NCBI RefSeq assembly: GCF_024347135.1
Contig: NZ_AP024907.1
Location: 2,285,001 to 2,349,000 of the forward strand
Origin: Vibrio spartinae
Lineage (GTDB): Bacteria > Pseudomonadota > Gammaproteobacteria > Enterobacterales > Vibrionaceae
Reading direction: 5' to 3'
Length of the DNA stretch: 64,000 nucleotides
A program made the translations under genes and the position numbers. Under the pieces are notes generated by a model. That model was not told where the DNA came from. It did no database searches and saw only the letters and a list, made by a program, of their open reading frames with translations. This document shows, one piece after another, positions 41,101-44,765 of the stretch. How positions within the stretch are numbered: the first letter of the stretch is position 1; each line of letters opens with the position of its first letter.

Positions 41101-43002
41101 ACCTGCCGACAGTTGGTCATAGCCGGACGCATCAAAGCTATAAGAGCCATCCGCATTGAAAGTCAGACCGGGCACCGTTGAGTCCGTGCTATACGTCAGA
41201 CTGGCGTTATCCGGTAAATCGACATCGGTCGCTGTCAAACTGCCGCTAATCGTGGCATCTTCAGTCACCGAGTTCGTCGCGGCTTGTGCCACCGGGGCAT
41301 CGTTAGTGCCGGTTACTGTAATCGTCAGCGTGGTGGTATCGGTTGCACCGCGCTCATCGAGCACCGTCACCGGGACTTCAATCACTTGCGTCTCGCCTTC
41401 CGACAATTGGTCATAGCTGGACGCATCAAAACTGTAGCTGCCGTCTGGATTTAGGGTCAGACCGGGGACGCTTGAATCGGTGATAAACACCAGATTTTGA
41501 CCGTCGGGTAAATCGACATCGGTCGCGGTGAGACTGCCGCTAATCGTGGCATCTTCGGTTACAGTCCCCGTTGCGGCTTGTGCCACGGGGGCATCGTTGG
41601 TGCCGGTGACTGTAATCGTCAGCGTGGTGGTATCGGTTGCACCGCGCTCATCGAGCACCGTCACCGGGACTTCAATCACTTGCGTCTCGCCTGCCGACAA
41701 TTGGTCATAGCTGGACGCATCAAAACTGTAGCTGCCGTCTGGATTTAGGGTCAGACCGGGGACGCTTGAATCGGTGATAAACACCAGATTTTGACCGTCG
41801 GGTAAATCGACATCGGTCGCTGTCAAACTGCCGCTAATCGTAGCATCTTCAGTCACCGAGTTCGTCGCTGCCTGTGCCACCGGCGCATCATTAGTACCGG
41901 TGACTGTAATCGTCAACGTGGTGGTATCGGTTGCACCGCGCTCATCGAGCACCGTCACCGGAACTTCAATCACTTGCGTCTCGCCTTCCGACAATTGGTC
42001 ATAGCTGGACGCATCAAAACTGTAGCTGCCGTCTGGATTTAGGGTCAGACCGGGGACGCTTGAATCGGTGATAAACACCAGACTTTGACCATCGGGTAAA
42101 TCCACATCGCTCGCGGTGAGACTGCCGCTAATCGTGGCATCTTCGGTTACAGTCCCCGTTGCGGCTTGTGCCACGGGGGCATCGTTGGTGCCGGTGACTG
42201 TAATCGTTAGTGTGGTGGTATCGGTCGCACCGCGCTCATCGAGCACTGTCACCGGAACTTCAATCACTTGCGTCTCGCCTTCCGACAATTGGTCATAGCT
42301 GGACGCATCAAAACTGTAGCTGCCATCTGGATTTAGAGTCAGACCGGGGACGCTTGAATTGGTGATAAACACCAGATTTTGACCGTCGGGTAAATCGACA
42401 TCGGTGGCCGTTACACTGCCGGTAATGGTGGTATCTTCGGTCACTGCCCCTGTTGCGGCTTGTGCTACGGGAGCGTTGTTGGTGTCAACAGTATCCCCGC
42501 CAGTGGTATCTCCTGTGGATATGCTAGATGCTGGCGCGGACGATAATGTATTGAAAACATCAAGAAGGGCTATGCCTTGCGTAGTTGATAGCGACAAGCT
42601 TGAGAAACGATAAAGGCCCTGCGTGCTAAAGTCGGTTTGTGCAATAAGTTCGTCATTAATCGCTTCAACCGTCGCACTTGTTGACAAACTTGAGCCAGAA
42701 ACACTGCCGGCAGCCGGAGCAAACGTGCCACCTAATTGTGTCGGGTCATCCCCTTGCTCGATCGATGTAAGTAATTGATTAACATCATTCGTGATATCAA
42801 CTTTATCACCATTCGGTGCAACAACCTTAGCATTAAGCGCCGTATATTCATCATGATTTAAAAAGTTTCCGCCTTCTAAAACAACCACGCCTGGCGGGAT
42901 AATTTCTCCAGGTTTGATGGTAATGACGTTTCCATCCTGATCGATGATAATAACTTGATCTTTTGCTACATCAGGTAGAGAAATCTTTGACTCAAACCTC
43001 AT
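14146..43002 (-). CDS. Giant Lap/RTX-type repeat adhesin (9618 residues)
   Basis: A type I-secreted cell-surface adhesin of roughly 1 MDa. Residues 1-95 resemble a LapA-type retention module (DVAKDQVIIIDQDGNVITIKPGE). P96-A97-A98-G99 matches the di-alanine site cut by LapG-type periplasmic proteases. About 85 cadherin-like/VCBS repeats follow (177 to about 8707). Then come two or three other beta domains (T1SS-143-like, ending SIEDDSP), a PA14-like carbohydrate-binding domain (about 9158-9332, LHGEFYNY...VKINGVVVAAYDG), RTX calcium-binding nonapeptides (about 9397-9524, GGxGxDxL repeats) and a C-terminal type I secretion signal. AGAGG lies before the ATG. The divergent TolC-family and OmpA-like genes probably serve export and anchoring; the ABC and adaptor subunits and LapD/LapG are not in the window. 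The frame is open throughout despite the repeats. Confidence 0.93.
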   Translation of the reverse strand: MRFESKISLPDVAKDQVIIIDQDGNVITIKPGEIIPPGVVVLEGGNFLNHDEYTALNAKVVAPNGDKVDITNDVNQLLTSIEQGDDPTQLGGTFAPAAGSVSGSSLSTSATVEAINDELIAQTDFSTQGLYRFSSLSLSTTQGIALLDVFNTLSSAPASSISTGDTTGGDTVDTNNAPVAQAATGAVTEDTTITGSVTATDVDLPDGQNLVFITNSSVPGLTLNPDGSYSFDASSYDQLSEGETQVIEVPVTVLDERGATDTTTLTITVTGTNDAPVAQAATGTVTEDATISGSLTASDVDLPDGQSLVFITDSSVPGLTLNPDGSYSFDASSYDQLSEGETQVIEVPVTVLDERGATDTTTLTITVTGTNDAPVAQAATNSVTEDATISGSLTATDVDLPDGQNLVFITDSSVPGLTLNPDGSYSFDASSYDQLSAGETQVIEVPVTVLDERGATDTTTLTITVTGTNDAPVAQAATGTVTEDATISGSLTATDVDLPDGQNLVFITDSSVPGLTLNPDGSYSFDASSYDQLSEGETQVIEVPVTVLDERGATDTTTLTITVTGTNDAPVAQAATNSVTEDATISGSLTATDVDLPDNASLTYSTDSTVPGLTFNADGSYSFDASGYDQLSAGETQVIEVPITVTDDRGATDTTTLTITVTGTDDAPVVTGTLTGQVTEGDIGDVAQVNGTIAITDADAGDTPVFADTTVSGAYGSLTLADGKWTYTLDQSKTQSLADGELATDTITLTASDGTTQQIQIEITGTNDAPVAQAATNAVTEDATISGSLTASDVDLPDNASLTYSTDSTVPGLTFNADGSYSFDASGYDALAAGEQQVIEVPITVTDDRGATDTTTLTITVTGTDDAPVVTGTLTGQVTEGDVGDVAQVSGTIAITDADAGDTPVFADTTVSGAYGSLTLADGKWTYTLDQSKAQSLADGEQVTDTITVTASDGTTQQIQIEITGTNDAPVAQAATNAVTEDATISGSLTASDVDLPDNASLTYSTDSMVPGLTFNADGTYSFDASGYDQLSAGETQVIEVPITVTDDRGATDTTTLTITVTGTDDAPVVTGTLTGQVTEGDVGDVAQVSGTIAITDADAGDTPVFADTTVSGAYGSLTLADGKWTYTLDQSKAQSLADGEQVTDTITLTASDGTTQQIQIEITGTNDAPVAQAATGAVTEDATISGSLTASDVDLPDNASLTYSTDSTVPGLTFNADGTYSFDASGYDALAAGEQQVIEVPITVTDDRGATDTTTLTITVTGTDDAPVVTGTLTGQVTEGDIGDVAQVSGTIAITDADAGDTPVFADTTVSGAYGSLTLADGKWTYTLDQSKAQSLADGEQVTDTITLTASDGTTQQIQIEITGTNDAPVAQAATNAVTEDASITGSLTASDVDLPDNASLTYSTDSTVPGLTFNADGTYSFDASGYDALAAGEQQVIEVPITVTDDRGATDTTTLTITVTGTDDAPVVTGTLTGQVTEGDVGDVAQVSGTIAITDADAGDTPVFADTTVSGAYGSLTLADGKWTYTLDQSKAQSLADGELVTDTITLTASDGTTQQIQIEITGTNDAPVAQAATNAVTEDATISGSLTASDVDLPDNASLTYSTDSTVPGLTLNADGSYSFDASGYDALAAGEQQVIEVPITVTDDRGATDTTTLTITVTGTDDAPVVTGTLTGQVTEGDVGDVAQVSGTIAITDADAGDTPVFADTTVSGAYGSLTLADGKWTYTLDQSKAQSLADGEQVTDTITLTASDGTTQQIQIEITGTNDAPVAQAATNAVTEDASITGSLTASDVDLPDNASLTYSTDSTVPGLTFNADGSYSFDASGYDALAAGEQQVIEVPIIVTDDQGATDTTTLTITVTGTDDAPVVTGTLTGQVTEGDVGDVAQVSGTIAITDADASDTLVFADTTVSGAYGSLTLADGKWTYTLDQSKAQSLADGEQVTDTITLTASDGTTQQIQIEITGTNDAPVAQAATNSVTEDATISGSLTATDVDLPDGQNLVFITDSSVPGLTLNPDGSYSFDASSYDQLSAGETQVIEVPVTVLDERGATDTTTLTITVTGTNDAPVAQAATNSVTEDATISGSLTATDVDLPDGQNLVFITDSSVPGLTLNPDGSYSFDASSYDQLSEGETQVIEVPVTVLDERGATDTTTLTITVTGTNDAPVAQAATNSVTEDATISGSLTASDVDLPDNASLTYSTDSTVPGLTLNADGSYSFDASGYDALAAGEKQVIEVPITVTDDRGATDTTTLTITVTGTDDAPVVTGTLTGQVTEGDIGDVAQVSGTIAITDADAGDTPVFADTTVSGAYGSLTLADGKWTYTLDQSKAQSLADGEQVTDTITLTASDGTTQQIQIEITGTNDAPVAQAATNAVTEDASITGSLTASDVDLPDNASLTYSTDSTVPGLTFNADGTYSFDASGYDALAAGEQQVIEVPITVTDDRGATDTTTLTITVTGTDDAPVVTGTLTGQVTEGDVGDVAQVSGTIAITDADAGDTPVFADTTVSGAYGSLTLADGKWTYTLDQSKAQSLADGEQVTDTITVTASDGTTQQIQIEITGTNDAPVAQAATNAVTEDASITGSLTATDVDLPDNASLTYSTDSTVPGLTLNADGSYSFDASGYDALAAGEKQVIEVPITVTDDQGATDTTTLTITVVGTNDAPEAQAATGAVTEDAIISGSLTASDVDLPDNANLTFSTESSVSGLTLNADGSYSFDASGYGALAAGEKQVIEVPITVTDDRGATDTTTLTITVTGTNDAPEAQAAVGIVAEDASITGSLTATDVDLPDGQNLVFSTESNVTGLTLNADGSYSFDASGYDALAAGEKQVIEVPITVTDDQGATDTTTLTITVVGTNDAPEAQAATGTVTEDATISGSLTASDVDLPDNVNLTFSTESSVPGLTFNADGSYSFDASGYDALAAGEQQVIEVPITVTDDRGATDTTTLTITVTGTNDAPEAQAAVGIVAEDASITGSLTATDVDLPDGQNLVFSTESNVTGLTLNADGSYSFDASSYDALAAGEQQVIEVPITVTDDQGATDTTTLTITVVGTNDAPEAQAATGAVTEDAIISGSLTASDVDLPDNANLTFSTESSVPGLSFNADGSYSFDASGYDALAAGEQQVIEVPITVTDDRGATDTTTLTITVTGTNDAPEAQAAVGIVAEDASITGSLTATDVDLPDGQNLVFSTESNVTGLTLNADGSYSFDASGYDALAAGEKQVIEVPITVTDDRGATDTTTLTITVTGTDDAPVVTGTLTGQVTEGDVGDVAQVSGTIAITDADAGDTPVFADTTVSGAYGSLTLADGKWTYTLDQSKAQSLADGEQVTDTITLTASDGTTQQIQIEITGTNDAPVAQAATNAVTEDASITGSLTASDVDLPDNASLTYSTDSTVPGLTLNADGSYSFDASGYDALAAGEQQVIEVPIIVTDDQGATDTTTLTITVTGTDDAPVVTGTLTGQVTEGDIGDVAQVSGTIAITDADASDTPVFADTTVSGAYGSLTLADGKWTYTLDQSKAQSLADGEQVTDTITLTASDGTTQQIQIEITGTNDAPVAQAATGAVTEDATISGSLTASDVDLPDNASLTYSTDSTVPGLTFNADGSYSFDASGYDALAAGEQQVIEVPIIVTDDQGATDTTTLTITVTGTDDAPVVTGTLTGQVTEGDIGDVAQVNGTIAITDADASDTPVFADTTVSGAYGSLTLADGKWTYTLDQSKAQSLADGEQVTDTITLTASDGTTQQIQIEITGTNDAPVAQAATNAVTEDASITGSLTASDVDLPDNASLTYSTDSTVPGLTFNADGSYSFDASGYDQLSAGETQVIEVPITVTDDHNASSTTTLTITVTGTDDAPVVTGTLTGQVTEGDIGDVAQVNGTIAITDADAGDTPVFADTTVSGAYGSLTLTDGKWTYTLDQSKAQSLADGEQATDTITLTASDGTTQQIQIEITGTNDAPVAQAATNSVTEDATISGSLTATDVDLPDGQNLVFSTESNVTGLTLNADGSYSFDASGYDALAAGEKQVIEVPITVTDDRGATDTTTLTITVTGTNDAPEAQAAVGIVAEDASITGSLTATDVDLPDGQNLVFSTESNVTGLTLNADGSYSFDASGYDALAAGEKQVIEVPIIVTDDQGATDTTTLTITVVGTNDAPEAQAATGAVTEDAIISGSLTASDVDLPDNANLTFSTESSVPGLTFNADGSYSFDASGYDALAAGEKQVIEVPITVTDDRGATDTTTLTITVTGTNDAPEAQAAVGIVAEDASITGSLTATDVDLPDGQNLVFSTESNVTGLTLNADGSYSFDASSYDALAAGEKQVIEVPITVTDDQGATDTTTLTITVVGTNDAPEAQAATGAVTEDAIISGSLTASDVDLPDNANLTFSTESSVPGLTFNADGSYSFDASGYDALAAGEQQVIEVPITVTDDRGATDTTTLTITVTGTNDAPEAQAAVGIVAEDASITGSLTATDVDLPDGQNLVFSTESNVTGLTLNADGSYSFDASGYDALAAGEQQVIEVPITVTDDQGATDTTTLTITVTGTDDAPVVTGTLTGQVTEGDVGDVAQVSGTIAITDADASDTPVFADTTVSGAYGSLTLADGKWTYTLDQSKAQSLADGEQVTDTITLTASDGTTQQIQIEITGTNDAPVAQAATNAVTEDASITGSLTASDVDLPDNASLTYSTDSTVPGLTFNADGTYSFDASGYDQLSAGETQVIEVPVTVTDDHNASSTTTLTITVTGTNDAPEAQAAVGIVAEDASITGSLTATDVDLPDNANLTFSTESSVSGLTLNADGSYSFDASGYGALAAGEKQVIEVPITVTDDRGATDTTTLTITVTGTNDAPEAQAEVGIVAEDASITGSLTATDVDLPDGQNLVFSTESNVTGLTLNADGSYSFDASSYDALAAGEQQVIEVPITVTDDQGATDTTTLTITVVGTNDAPEAQAATGAVTEDAIISGSLTASDVDLPDNANLTFSTESSVPGLTFNADGSYSFDASGYDQLSAGETQVIEVPITVTDDRGATDTTTLTITVTGSDDAPVVTGTLTGQVTEGDVGDVAQVNGTIAITDADAGDTPVFADTTVSGAYGSLTLADGKWTYTLDQSKAQSLADGEQATDTITLTASDGTTQQIQIEITGTNDAPVAQAATNSVTEDATISGSLTASDVDLPDNASLTYSTDSTVPGLTFNADGTYSFDASGYDQLSAGETQVIEVPVTVTDDHNASSTTTLTITVTGTNDAPEAQAAVGIVAEDASITGSLTATDVDLPDGQNLVFSTESNVTGLTLNADGSYSFDASGYDQLSAGETQVIEVPITVTDDRGATDTTTLTITVTGTDDAPVVTGTLTGQVTEGDVGDVAQVNGTIAITDADAGDTPVFADTTVSGAYGSLTLADGKWTYTLDQSKTQSLADGEQATDTITLTASDGTTQQIQIEITGTNDAPEAKAAVGIVAEDASITGSLTATDVDLPDGQNLVFSTESNVTGLTLNADGSYSFDASGYDQLSAGETQVIEVPITVTDDRGATDTTTLTITVTGTDDAPVVTGTLTGQVTEGDVGDVAQVNGTIAITDADAGDTPVFADTTVSGAYGSLTLADGKWTYTLDQSKTQSLADGEQATDTITLTASDGTTQQIQIEITGTNDAPVAQAATNSVTEDASITGSLTASDVDLPDNASLTYSTDSTVPGLTFNADGTYSFDASGYDQLSAGETQVIEVPITVTDDQGATDTTTLTITVVGTNDAPEAQAAVGIVAEDASITGSLTATDVDLPDGQNLVFSTESNVTGLTLNADGSYSFDASGYDALAAGEQQVIEVPITVTDDRGVTDTTTLTITVTGTDDAPVVTGTLTGQVTEGDVGDVAQVSGTIAITDADASDTPVFADTTVSGAYGSLTLADGKWTYTLDQSKAQSLADGEQVTDTITLTASDGTTQQIQIEITGTNDAPVAQAATNSVTEDATISGSLTASDVDLPDNASLTYSTDSTVPGLTFNADGTYSFDASGYDQLSAGETQVIEVPVTVTDDHNASSTTTLTITVTGTNDAPEAQAAVGIVAEDASITGSLTATDVDLPDGQNLVFSTESNVTGLTLNADGSYSFDASGYDQLSAGETQVIEVPITVTDDRGATDTTTLTITVTGTDDAPVVTGTLTGQVTEGDVGDVAQVNGTIAITDADAGDTPVFADTTVSGAYGSLTLADGKWTYTLDQSKTQSLADGEQATDTITLTASDGTTQQIQIEITGTNDAPEAKAAVGIVAEDASITGSLTATDVDLPDGQNLVFSTESNVTGLTLNADGSYSFDASGYDQLSAGETQVIEVPITVTDDRGATDTTTLTITVTGTDDAPVVTGTLTGQVTEGDIGDVAQVSGTIAITDADAGDTPVFADTTVSGAYGSLTLADGKWTYTLDQSKAQSLADGEQATDTITLTASDGTTQQIQIEITGTNDAPVAQAATNSVTEDASITGSLTASDVDLPDNASLTYSTDSTVPGLTFNADGTYSFDASGYDQLSAGETQVIEVPITVTDDQGATDTTTLTITVVGTNDAPEAQAAVGIVAEDASITGSLTATDVDLPDGQNLVFSTESNVTGLTLNADGSYSFDASGYDALAAGEQQVIEVPITVTDDRGVTDTTTLTITVTGTDDAPVVTGTLTGQVTEGDVGDVAQVSGTIAITDADVGDTPVFADTTVSGAYGSLTLADGKWTYTLDQSKAQSLADGEQVTDTITLTASDGTTQQIQIEITGTNDAPVAQAATNAVTENATISGSLTASDVDLPDNASLTYSTDSTVPGLTFNADGTYSFDASGYDQLSAGETQVIEVPVTVTDDHNASSTTTLTITVTGTNDAPEAQAAVGIVAEDASITGSLSATDVDLPDGQNLVFSTESNVTGLTLNADGSYSFDASGYDALAAGEKQVIEVPITVTDDRGATDTTTLTITVTGTNDAPEAQAAVGIVAEDASITGSLTATDVDLPDGQNLVFSTESNVTGLTLNADGSYSFDASSYDALAAGEQQVIEVPITVTDDQGATDTTTLTITVVGTNDAPEAQAAVGIVAEDASITGSLTATDVDLPDGQNLVFSTESNVTGLTLNADGSYSFDASGYDQLSAGETQVIEVPITVTDDRGATDTTTLTITVTGTDDAPVVTGTLTGQVTEGDVGDVAQVNGTIAITDADAGDTPVFADTTVSGAYGSLTLADGKWTYTLDQSKTQSLADGEQATDTITLTASDGTTQQIQIEITGTNDAPVAQAATNAVTEDATISGSLTASDVDLPDNASLTYSTDSTVPGLTFNADGTYSFDASGYDQLSAGETQVIEVPVTVTDDHNASSTTTLTITVTGTNDAPEAQAAVGIVAEDASITGSLTATDVDLPDGQNLVFSTESNVTGLTLNADGSYSFDASGYDQLSAGETQVIEVPITVTDDRGATDTTTLTITVTGTDDAPVVTGTLTGQVTEGDVGDVAQVNGTIAITDADAGDTPVFADTTVSGAYGSLTLADGKWTYTLDQSKAQSLADGEQATDTITLTASDGTTQQIQIEITGTNDAPEAKAAVGIVAEDASITGSLTATDVDLPDGQNLVFSTESNVTGLTLNADGSYSFDASGYDALAAGEQQVIEVPITVTDDQGATDTTTLTITVVGTNDAPEAQAAVGIVAEDASITGSLTATDVDLPDGQNLVFSTESNVTGLTLNADGSYSFDASGYDQLSAGETQVIEVPITVTDDRGATDTTTLTITVTGTDDAPVVTGTLTGQVTEGDVGDVAQVNGTIAITDADAGDTPVFADTTVSGAYGSLTLADGKWTYTLDQSKTQSLADGEQATDTITLTASDGTTQQIQIEITGTNDAPVAQAATNSVTENATISGSLTASDVDLPDNASLTYSTDSTVSGLTFNADGTYSFDASGYDQLSAGETQVIEVPVTVTDDHNASSTTTLTITVTGTNDAPEAQAAVGIVAEDASITGSLTATDVDLPDGQNLVFSTESNVTGLTLNADGSYSFDASSYDALAAGEQQVIEVPITVTDDRGATDTTTLTITVTGSDDAPVVTGTLTGQVTEGDVGDVAQVNGTIAITDADAGDTPVFADTTVSGAYGSLTLADGKWTYTLDQSKAQSLADGEQATDTITLTASDGTTQQIQIEITGTNDAPVAQAATNAVTEDATISGSLTASDVDLPDNASLTYSTDSTVPGLTFNADGTYSFDASGYDQLSAGETQVIEVPVTVTDDQGATDTTTLTITVTGTNDAPQAHAAVGIVAEDTTITGRIIATDVDLPDGQNLVFSTESNVTGLTLNADGSYSFDASSYDALAAGEKQVIEVPITVTDDRGATDTTTLTIMVVGTNDAPMAQAATNAVTEDATITGSIMATDVDLPDDASLTYSTESNVLGLTLNADGTYSFDASDYDALAAGETQVIKVPVTVTDDRGAETGTTLTITVTGTNDAPVVNTAAGIVAEDDAITGRIIATDVDLPDDASLTFSIESNVAGLTFNADGTYSFDASSYDALAAGEIQVIKVPVTVTDDLGATGTTTLTIRVVGTNDAPEAQAATGTVAEDATISGSLTASDVDLPDNANLTFSTESSVPGLTLNADGDYSFDASGYDALAAGEKQVIEVPITVTDDRGATDTTTLTITVTGTDDTPEVTGTFTGAVTEGDIGDVTQVSGTIEITDADANDNPVFADTTVSGVYGSLTLVDGQWTYTLDQSKAQSLADGEQVTDTITLTASDGTTQQIEIDITGTNDEPVIALEDSAKQVSISEEGLAQGNPDTTGSRDTTNARQASGAFSVSDSDSSSVTLSLVAPTTALYSHGIAIIWTLLEDGSLIGQANGETVMTISLSDQGDGDYSYTVDMQGSVDHPDSAGEDSLQVDFGISADDGQTVSTQSVQVSIEDDSPDSHTTDVVVEADDGPFNFSVAGTTVSLGNSVFDNGNWHTQQTDSSVAWGTSGPWDSSYSSYQVSSQQGSHDYTEGQPFALATLVHHNGSVLSNESTLDSTVLTIVTQVTINGVTQSVTVNLNVDHDETSNNTGADGDSITVTTDYVDVEIDGVMYRLDIEGFKNDDGTISKTVVTEEGDTETYTLVASLNSHPDSQPDQIVTGMVDYDAGADGMASVVWESGTENNGATVIHGEYGTLTVYADGHYTYDVNEDAQAALDEGTTATDSFNYVVTDHDGDSATSSLNFEVSGSSAAPLSSGLHGEFYNYQEDWSNHWNNVDSLADALGIIQNQDPNAEFTSTQVNYQSDLFAHDLGGYDASYWLNGRTNLEEWLEDTGDDSSVVFNDKENSSDAVVRLTGGVALDSGTYSIKVTADDGYQVKINGVVVAAYDGIQSETTDTFTFTVDGSGYQTVEIIYWDQGGAHQLTVSLADVTDGATGDYSVLGSDAYPTVNGDVTAAGSVDVITDHEAMAAGYEERIDQFAADHYWQTDGDNHSNHLVGSPDNDHIDGHDGDDWIDGGLGGADWLNGGNGDDTIVSSYGGEGDLLEGGRGDDHLYGRDGNDILIGGRGDDYLSGSVGDDILIGGQGDDYLSGGAGNDVLIGGSRDNHADGSDLLVGGAGQDLFVLDSSSVDKIQDFDSSEDAIDLSNLLADVLDNQNSDAIQQYLDQHVEVTSEHGQTHLNINDVNVADFGHDSSFDASSTIAVIINDHEFSVKYHG
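16880..42470 (-). repeat. About 85 tandem VCBS/cadherin-like repeats in the adhesin
   Basis: Two repeat types alternate irregularly. Type A is about 98 residues (294 bp), with EDASITGSLTASDVDLPD and SYSFDASGYD. Type B is about 102 residues (306 bp), with VTGTLTGQVTEGD and GKWTYTLDQSKAQSLADGE. The A+B pair gives a 600-bp period. Type A has several subtypes (GQNLVFITDSS, NASLTYSTDST, GQNLVFSTESN, NANLTFSTESS). Copies are nearly identical in DNA. The count is estimated from length, not a full alignment. Confidence 0.85.
22862..27660 (-). repeat. Tandem segmental duplication, period 2388 bp, inside the adhesin
   Basis: The stretch from about 22.86 to 25.25 kb is repeated from about 25.25 to 27.64 kb with an offset of 2388 bp (796 codons, eight repeat units). 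The rare variant coding RGVTDTT appears in both at the same offset, as do 23404/25792 and 24898/27286. The copies differ only at scattered positions (for example near 23815/26203 and 23943/26331). Boundaries are approximate. Confidence 0.75.
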
Positions 43003-43447
43003 AAACGGTGCCTCTAAATCATATGCATATCAATGGTGTACTAATCAACATAACGTATAACAGTCGTTTCTCAATCGATACACCTGACAGTCACTGTATT
43101 GCGTACATTTCTTGTACTATATATCATACAACAGTTCAAAACCACATTCGTGGCACGAGTCACGTTATTAGATGGGTGTTTTTACAATAATAGCTCTGCT
43201 TTCTCATAACACTACTTTTTTTGAAAACTTAAGACAATAATAGCTTTTAAATCTGATAAAAAGCTTGAAAAAGGTTATATATTTGTCTTTTCATGTATTA
43301 ATGTCAGTGATATTCACGAATACAGTATGGAAAGTTAGACATTACCATAACTATATTCTCATTAATGAGATTGATTTTTGCGTAGGCTGAGTACTCTCAG
43401 ACGATATCTTGTATATCTAGTGCAATTAGTCTAATAGGAGTAATTCT
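43003..43447. other. AT-rich divergent control region, adhesin versus tolC-ompA
   Basis: 445 bp without a convincing gene, very AT-rich (for example runs near 43206-43280). It must hold both promoters and is a likely target of silencing or biofilm regulators, but no specific operator was identified. AGGAG at 43436-43440 is the ribosome binding site of the next gene. Confidence 0.6.
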
Positions 43448-44764
43448 TTGAAAACATTCCTACTCAACGTTGTTGTGTTTTTTGCTGTAATCATGAATGG
43501 TAATGTTCTCGCGCAATCACTTGAGCAAGCGGTTTCTGTTACTCTGGCGACAAACCCAGAATTGGAAAGTTCATTCAATCAGTATCAAAGCAAGTTACAG
43601 AATTCGAAAGCATCTCAGGGAGCTTACCTACCTAAAGTAGATTTAGATGCAGGGGTCGGATATGAAGGGATCGAACCTGCAGCGGCAAATGCCAAAGAAG
43701 ATACAGATTTAACAAGAAAAGAAGTCAGTATATCTTTGACTCAATTGATTTGGGATGGCTCTTCAACCCTCAATGATATGGGGAGAACCTCAGCCGAAGC
43801 AGAAGCGAGTCGGTATCAATTATTAGCTGATGCGGCAGATAAAGCGCTGGACGTGACAAAATTATATCTGGATGCAGAGAAAGCGAGTGATATATTAAAA
43901 CTATCTGAAGCGAATTTACAAATACATAAGAAAATATACCGGGATATTAAGCGCAGAACAGAGTCAGGACTGGGGTCCACAGCAGATGTAACCCAAGTTG
44001 AAGCTCGTGTTGCAAAAGCTGAAGCCAATCTGTTGGCTGCGCAAAACAACCTCTTTGAAACCCATTCAAAATTCAAAGAAACAGTTGGAGAAGAACCATT
44101 TGATCTGACTTTTCCCCAAGCCAATCAAGAACAAATTCCTCATAGTATTCAGGATGCGAAAGCTCAGGCATTTAAATCGCACCCGATTTTGAAAGTGACA
44201 CAACAAAATATTGCTGCGGCCCGTTACCAATATAAGCAGAATCAATCACCGTATTATCCGAGTATTTCTTTACAAGCGAATCATAGTATCAGAGATGATG
44301 CAGCGGGTTATCTCGGGAGTAGTACTGAAACAACGGCAATGATACGAATGCATTATAATCTCTATAATGGTGGAACAGACCGCGCGAATGAAATGAGTGC
44401 GGCCTATGCATTGAATAGAGCAAAAGATTTGCGGGAGAAATCATACCGAGAAGTATTAGGAGGGCTTGAATTAGCTTGGCAAGCACTTGACTTTTCAAGT
44501 CAAAGACGCACTTTCCTCGCCGATCTCGTTGATTCTGTTTCAAAAACAGTCATTGCATATGAAAAACAATATCAAATCGGTCAAAGAACATTGCTTGATT
44601 TATTGAATAGTGAAAATGAGCTCTTTGAAGCACGTAAAGACTATCTTGAGGCAAAATACACTCAAGCATACGCACAATATCGTGTCATGAATGCTGTGGG
44701 AAACTTACTCGATAGTCTGAAAGTTACTGTCCCACAAGAATGGTCTGCCCAATCAGGTGATTAA
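43448..44764 (+). CDS. TolC-family outer-membrane channel of a type I secretion system
   Basis: Forms the outer-membrane/periplasmic tunnel for type I export. The 438-residue product has a signal peptide (about residues 1-22, ending VLAQS), two outer-membrane-efflux-protein repeats (about 25-225 and 235-425) rich in heptad helices, and family motifs such as SLTQLIWDGSS and RMHYNLYNGG. The start is TTG, 7 bp after AGGAG; no nearby ATG fits the signal peptide. It is divergent from the giant adhesin and leads the OmpA-like gene, so it is most likely dedicated to adhesin export and not the housekeeping TolC. Confidence 0.88.
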   Translation: MKTFLLNVVVFFAVIMNGNVLAQSLEQAVSVTLATNPELESSFNQYQSKLQNSKASQGAYLPKVDLDAGVGYEGIEPAAANAKEDTDLTRKEVSISLTQLIWDGSSTLNDMGRTSAEAEASRYQLLADAADKALDVTKLYLDAEKASDILKLSEANLQIHKKIYRDIKRRTESGLGSTADVTQVEARVAKAEANLLAAQNNLFETHSKFKETVGEEPFDLTFPQANQEQIPHSIQDAKAQAFKSHPILKVTQQNIAAARYQYKQNQSPYYPSISLQANHSIRDDAAGYLGSSTETTAMIRMHYNLYNGGTDRANEMSAAYALNRAKDLREKSYREVLGGLELAWQALDFSSQRRTFLADLVDSVSKTVIAYEKQYQIGQRTLLDLLNSENELFEARKDYLEAKYTQAYAQYRVMNAVGNLLDSLKVTVPQEWSAQSGD

Positions 44765-44765
44765 A

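Noticed and set aside
16880..42470. CRISPR-like or mobile repeat array
   Set aside because: Repeats are in-frame coding units of about 300 bp encoding protein domains; there are no short spacers or terminal inverted repeats.
16900..42500. Many plus-strand open frames of 60-90 codons within the adhesin region
   Set aside because: They recur with the repeat period, have no ribosome binding sites and lie antisense to a strong gene; they are shadows of the repeats.
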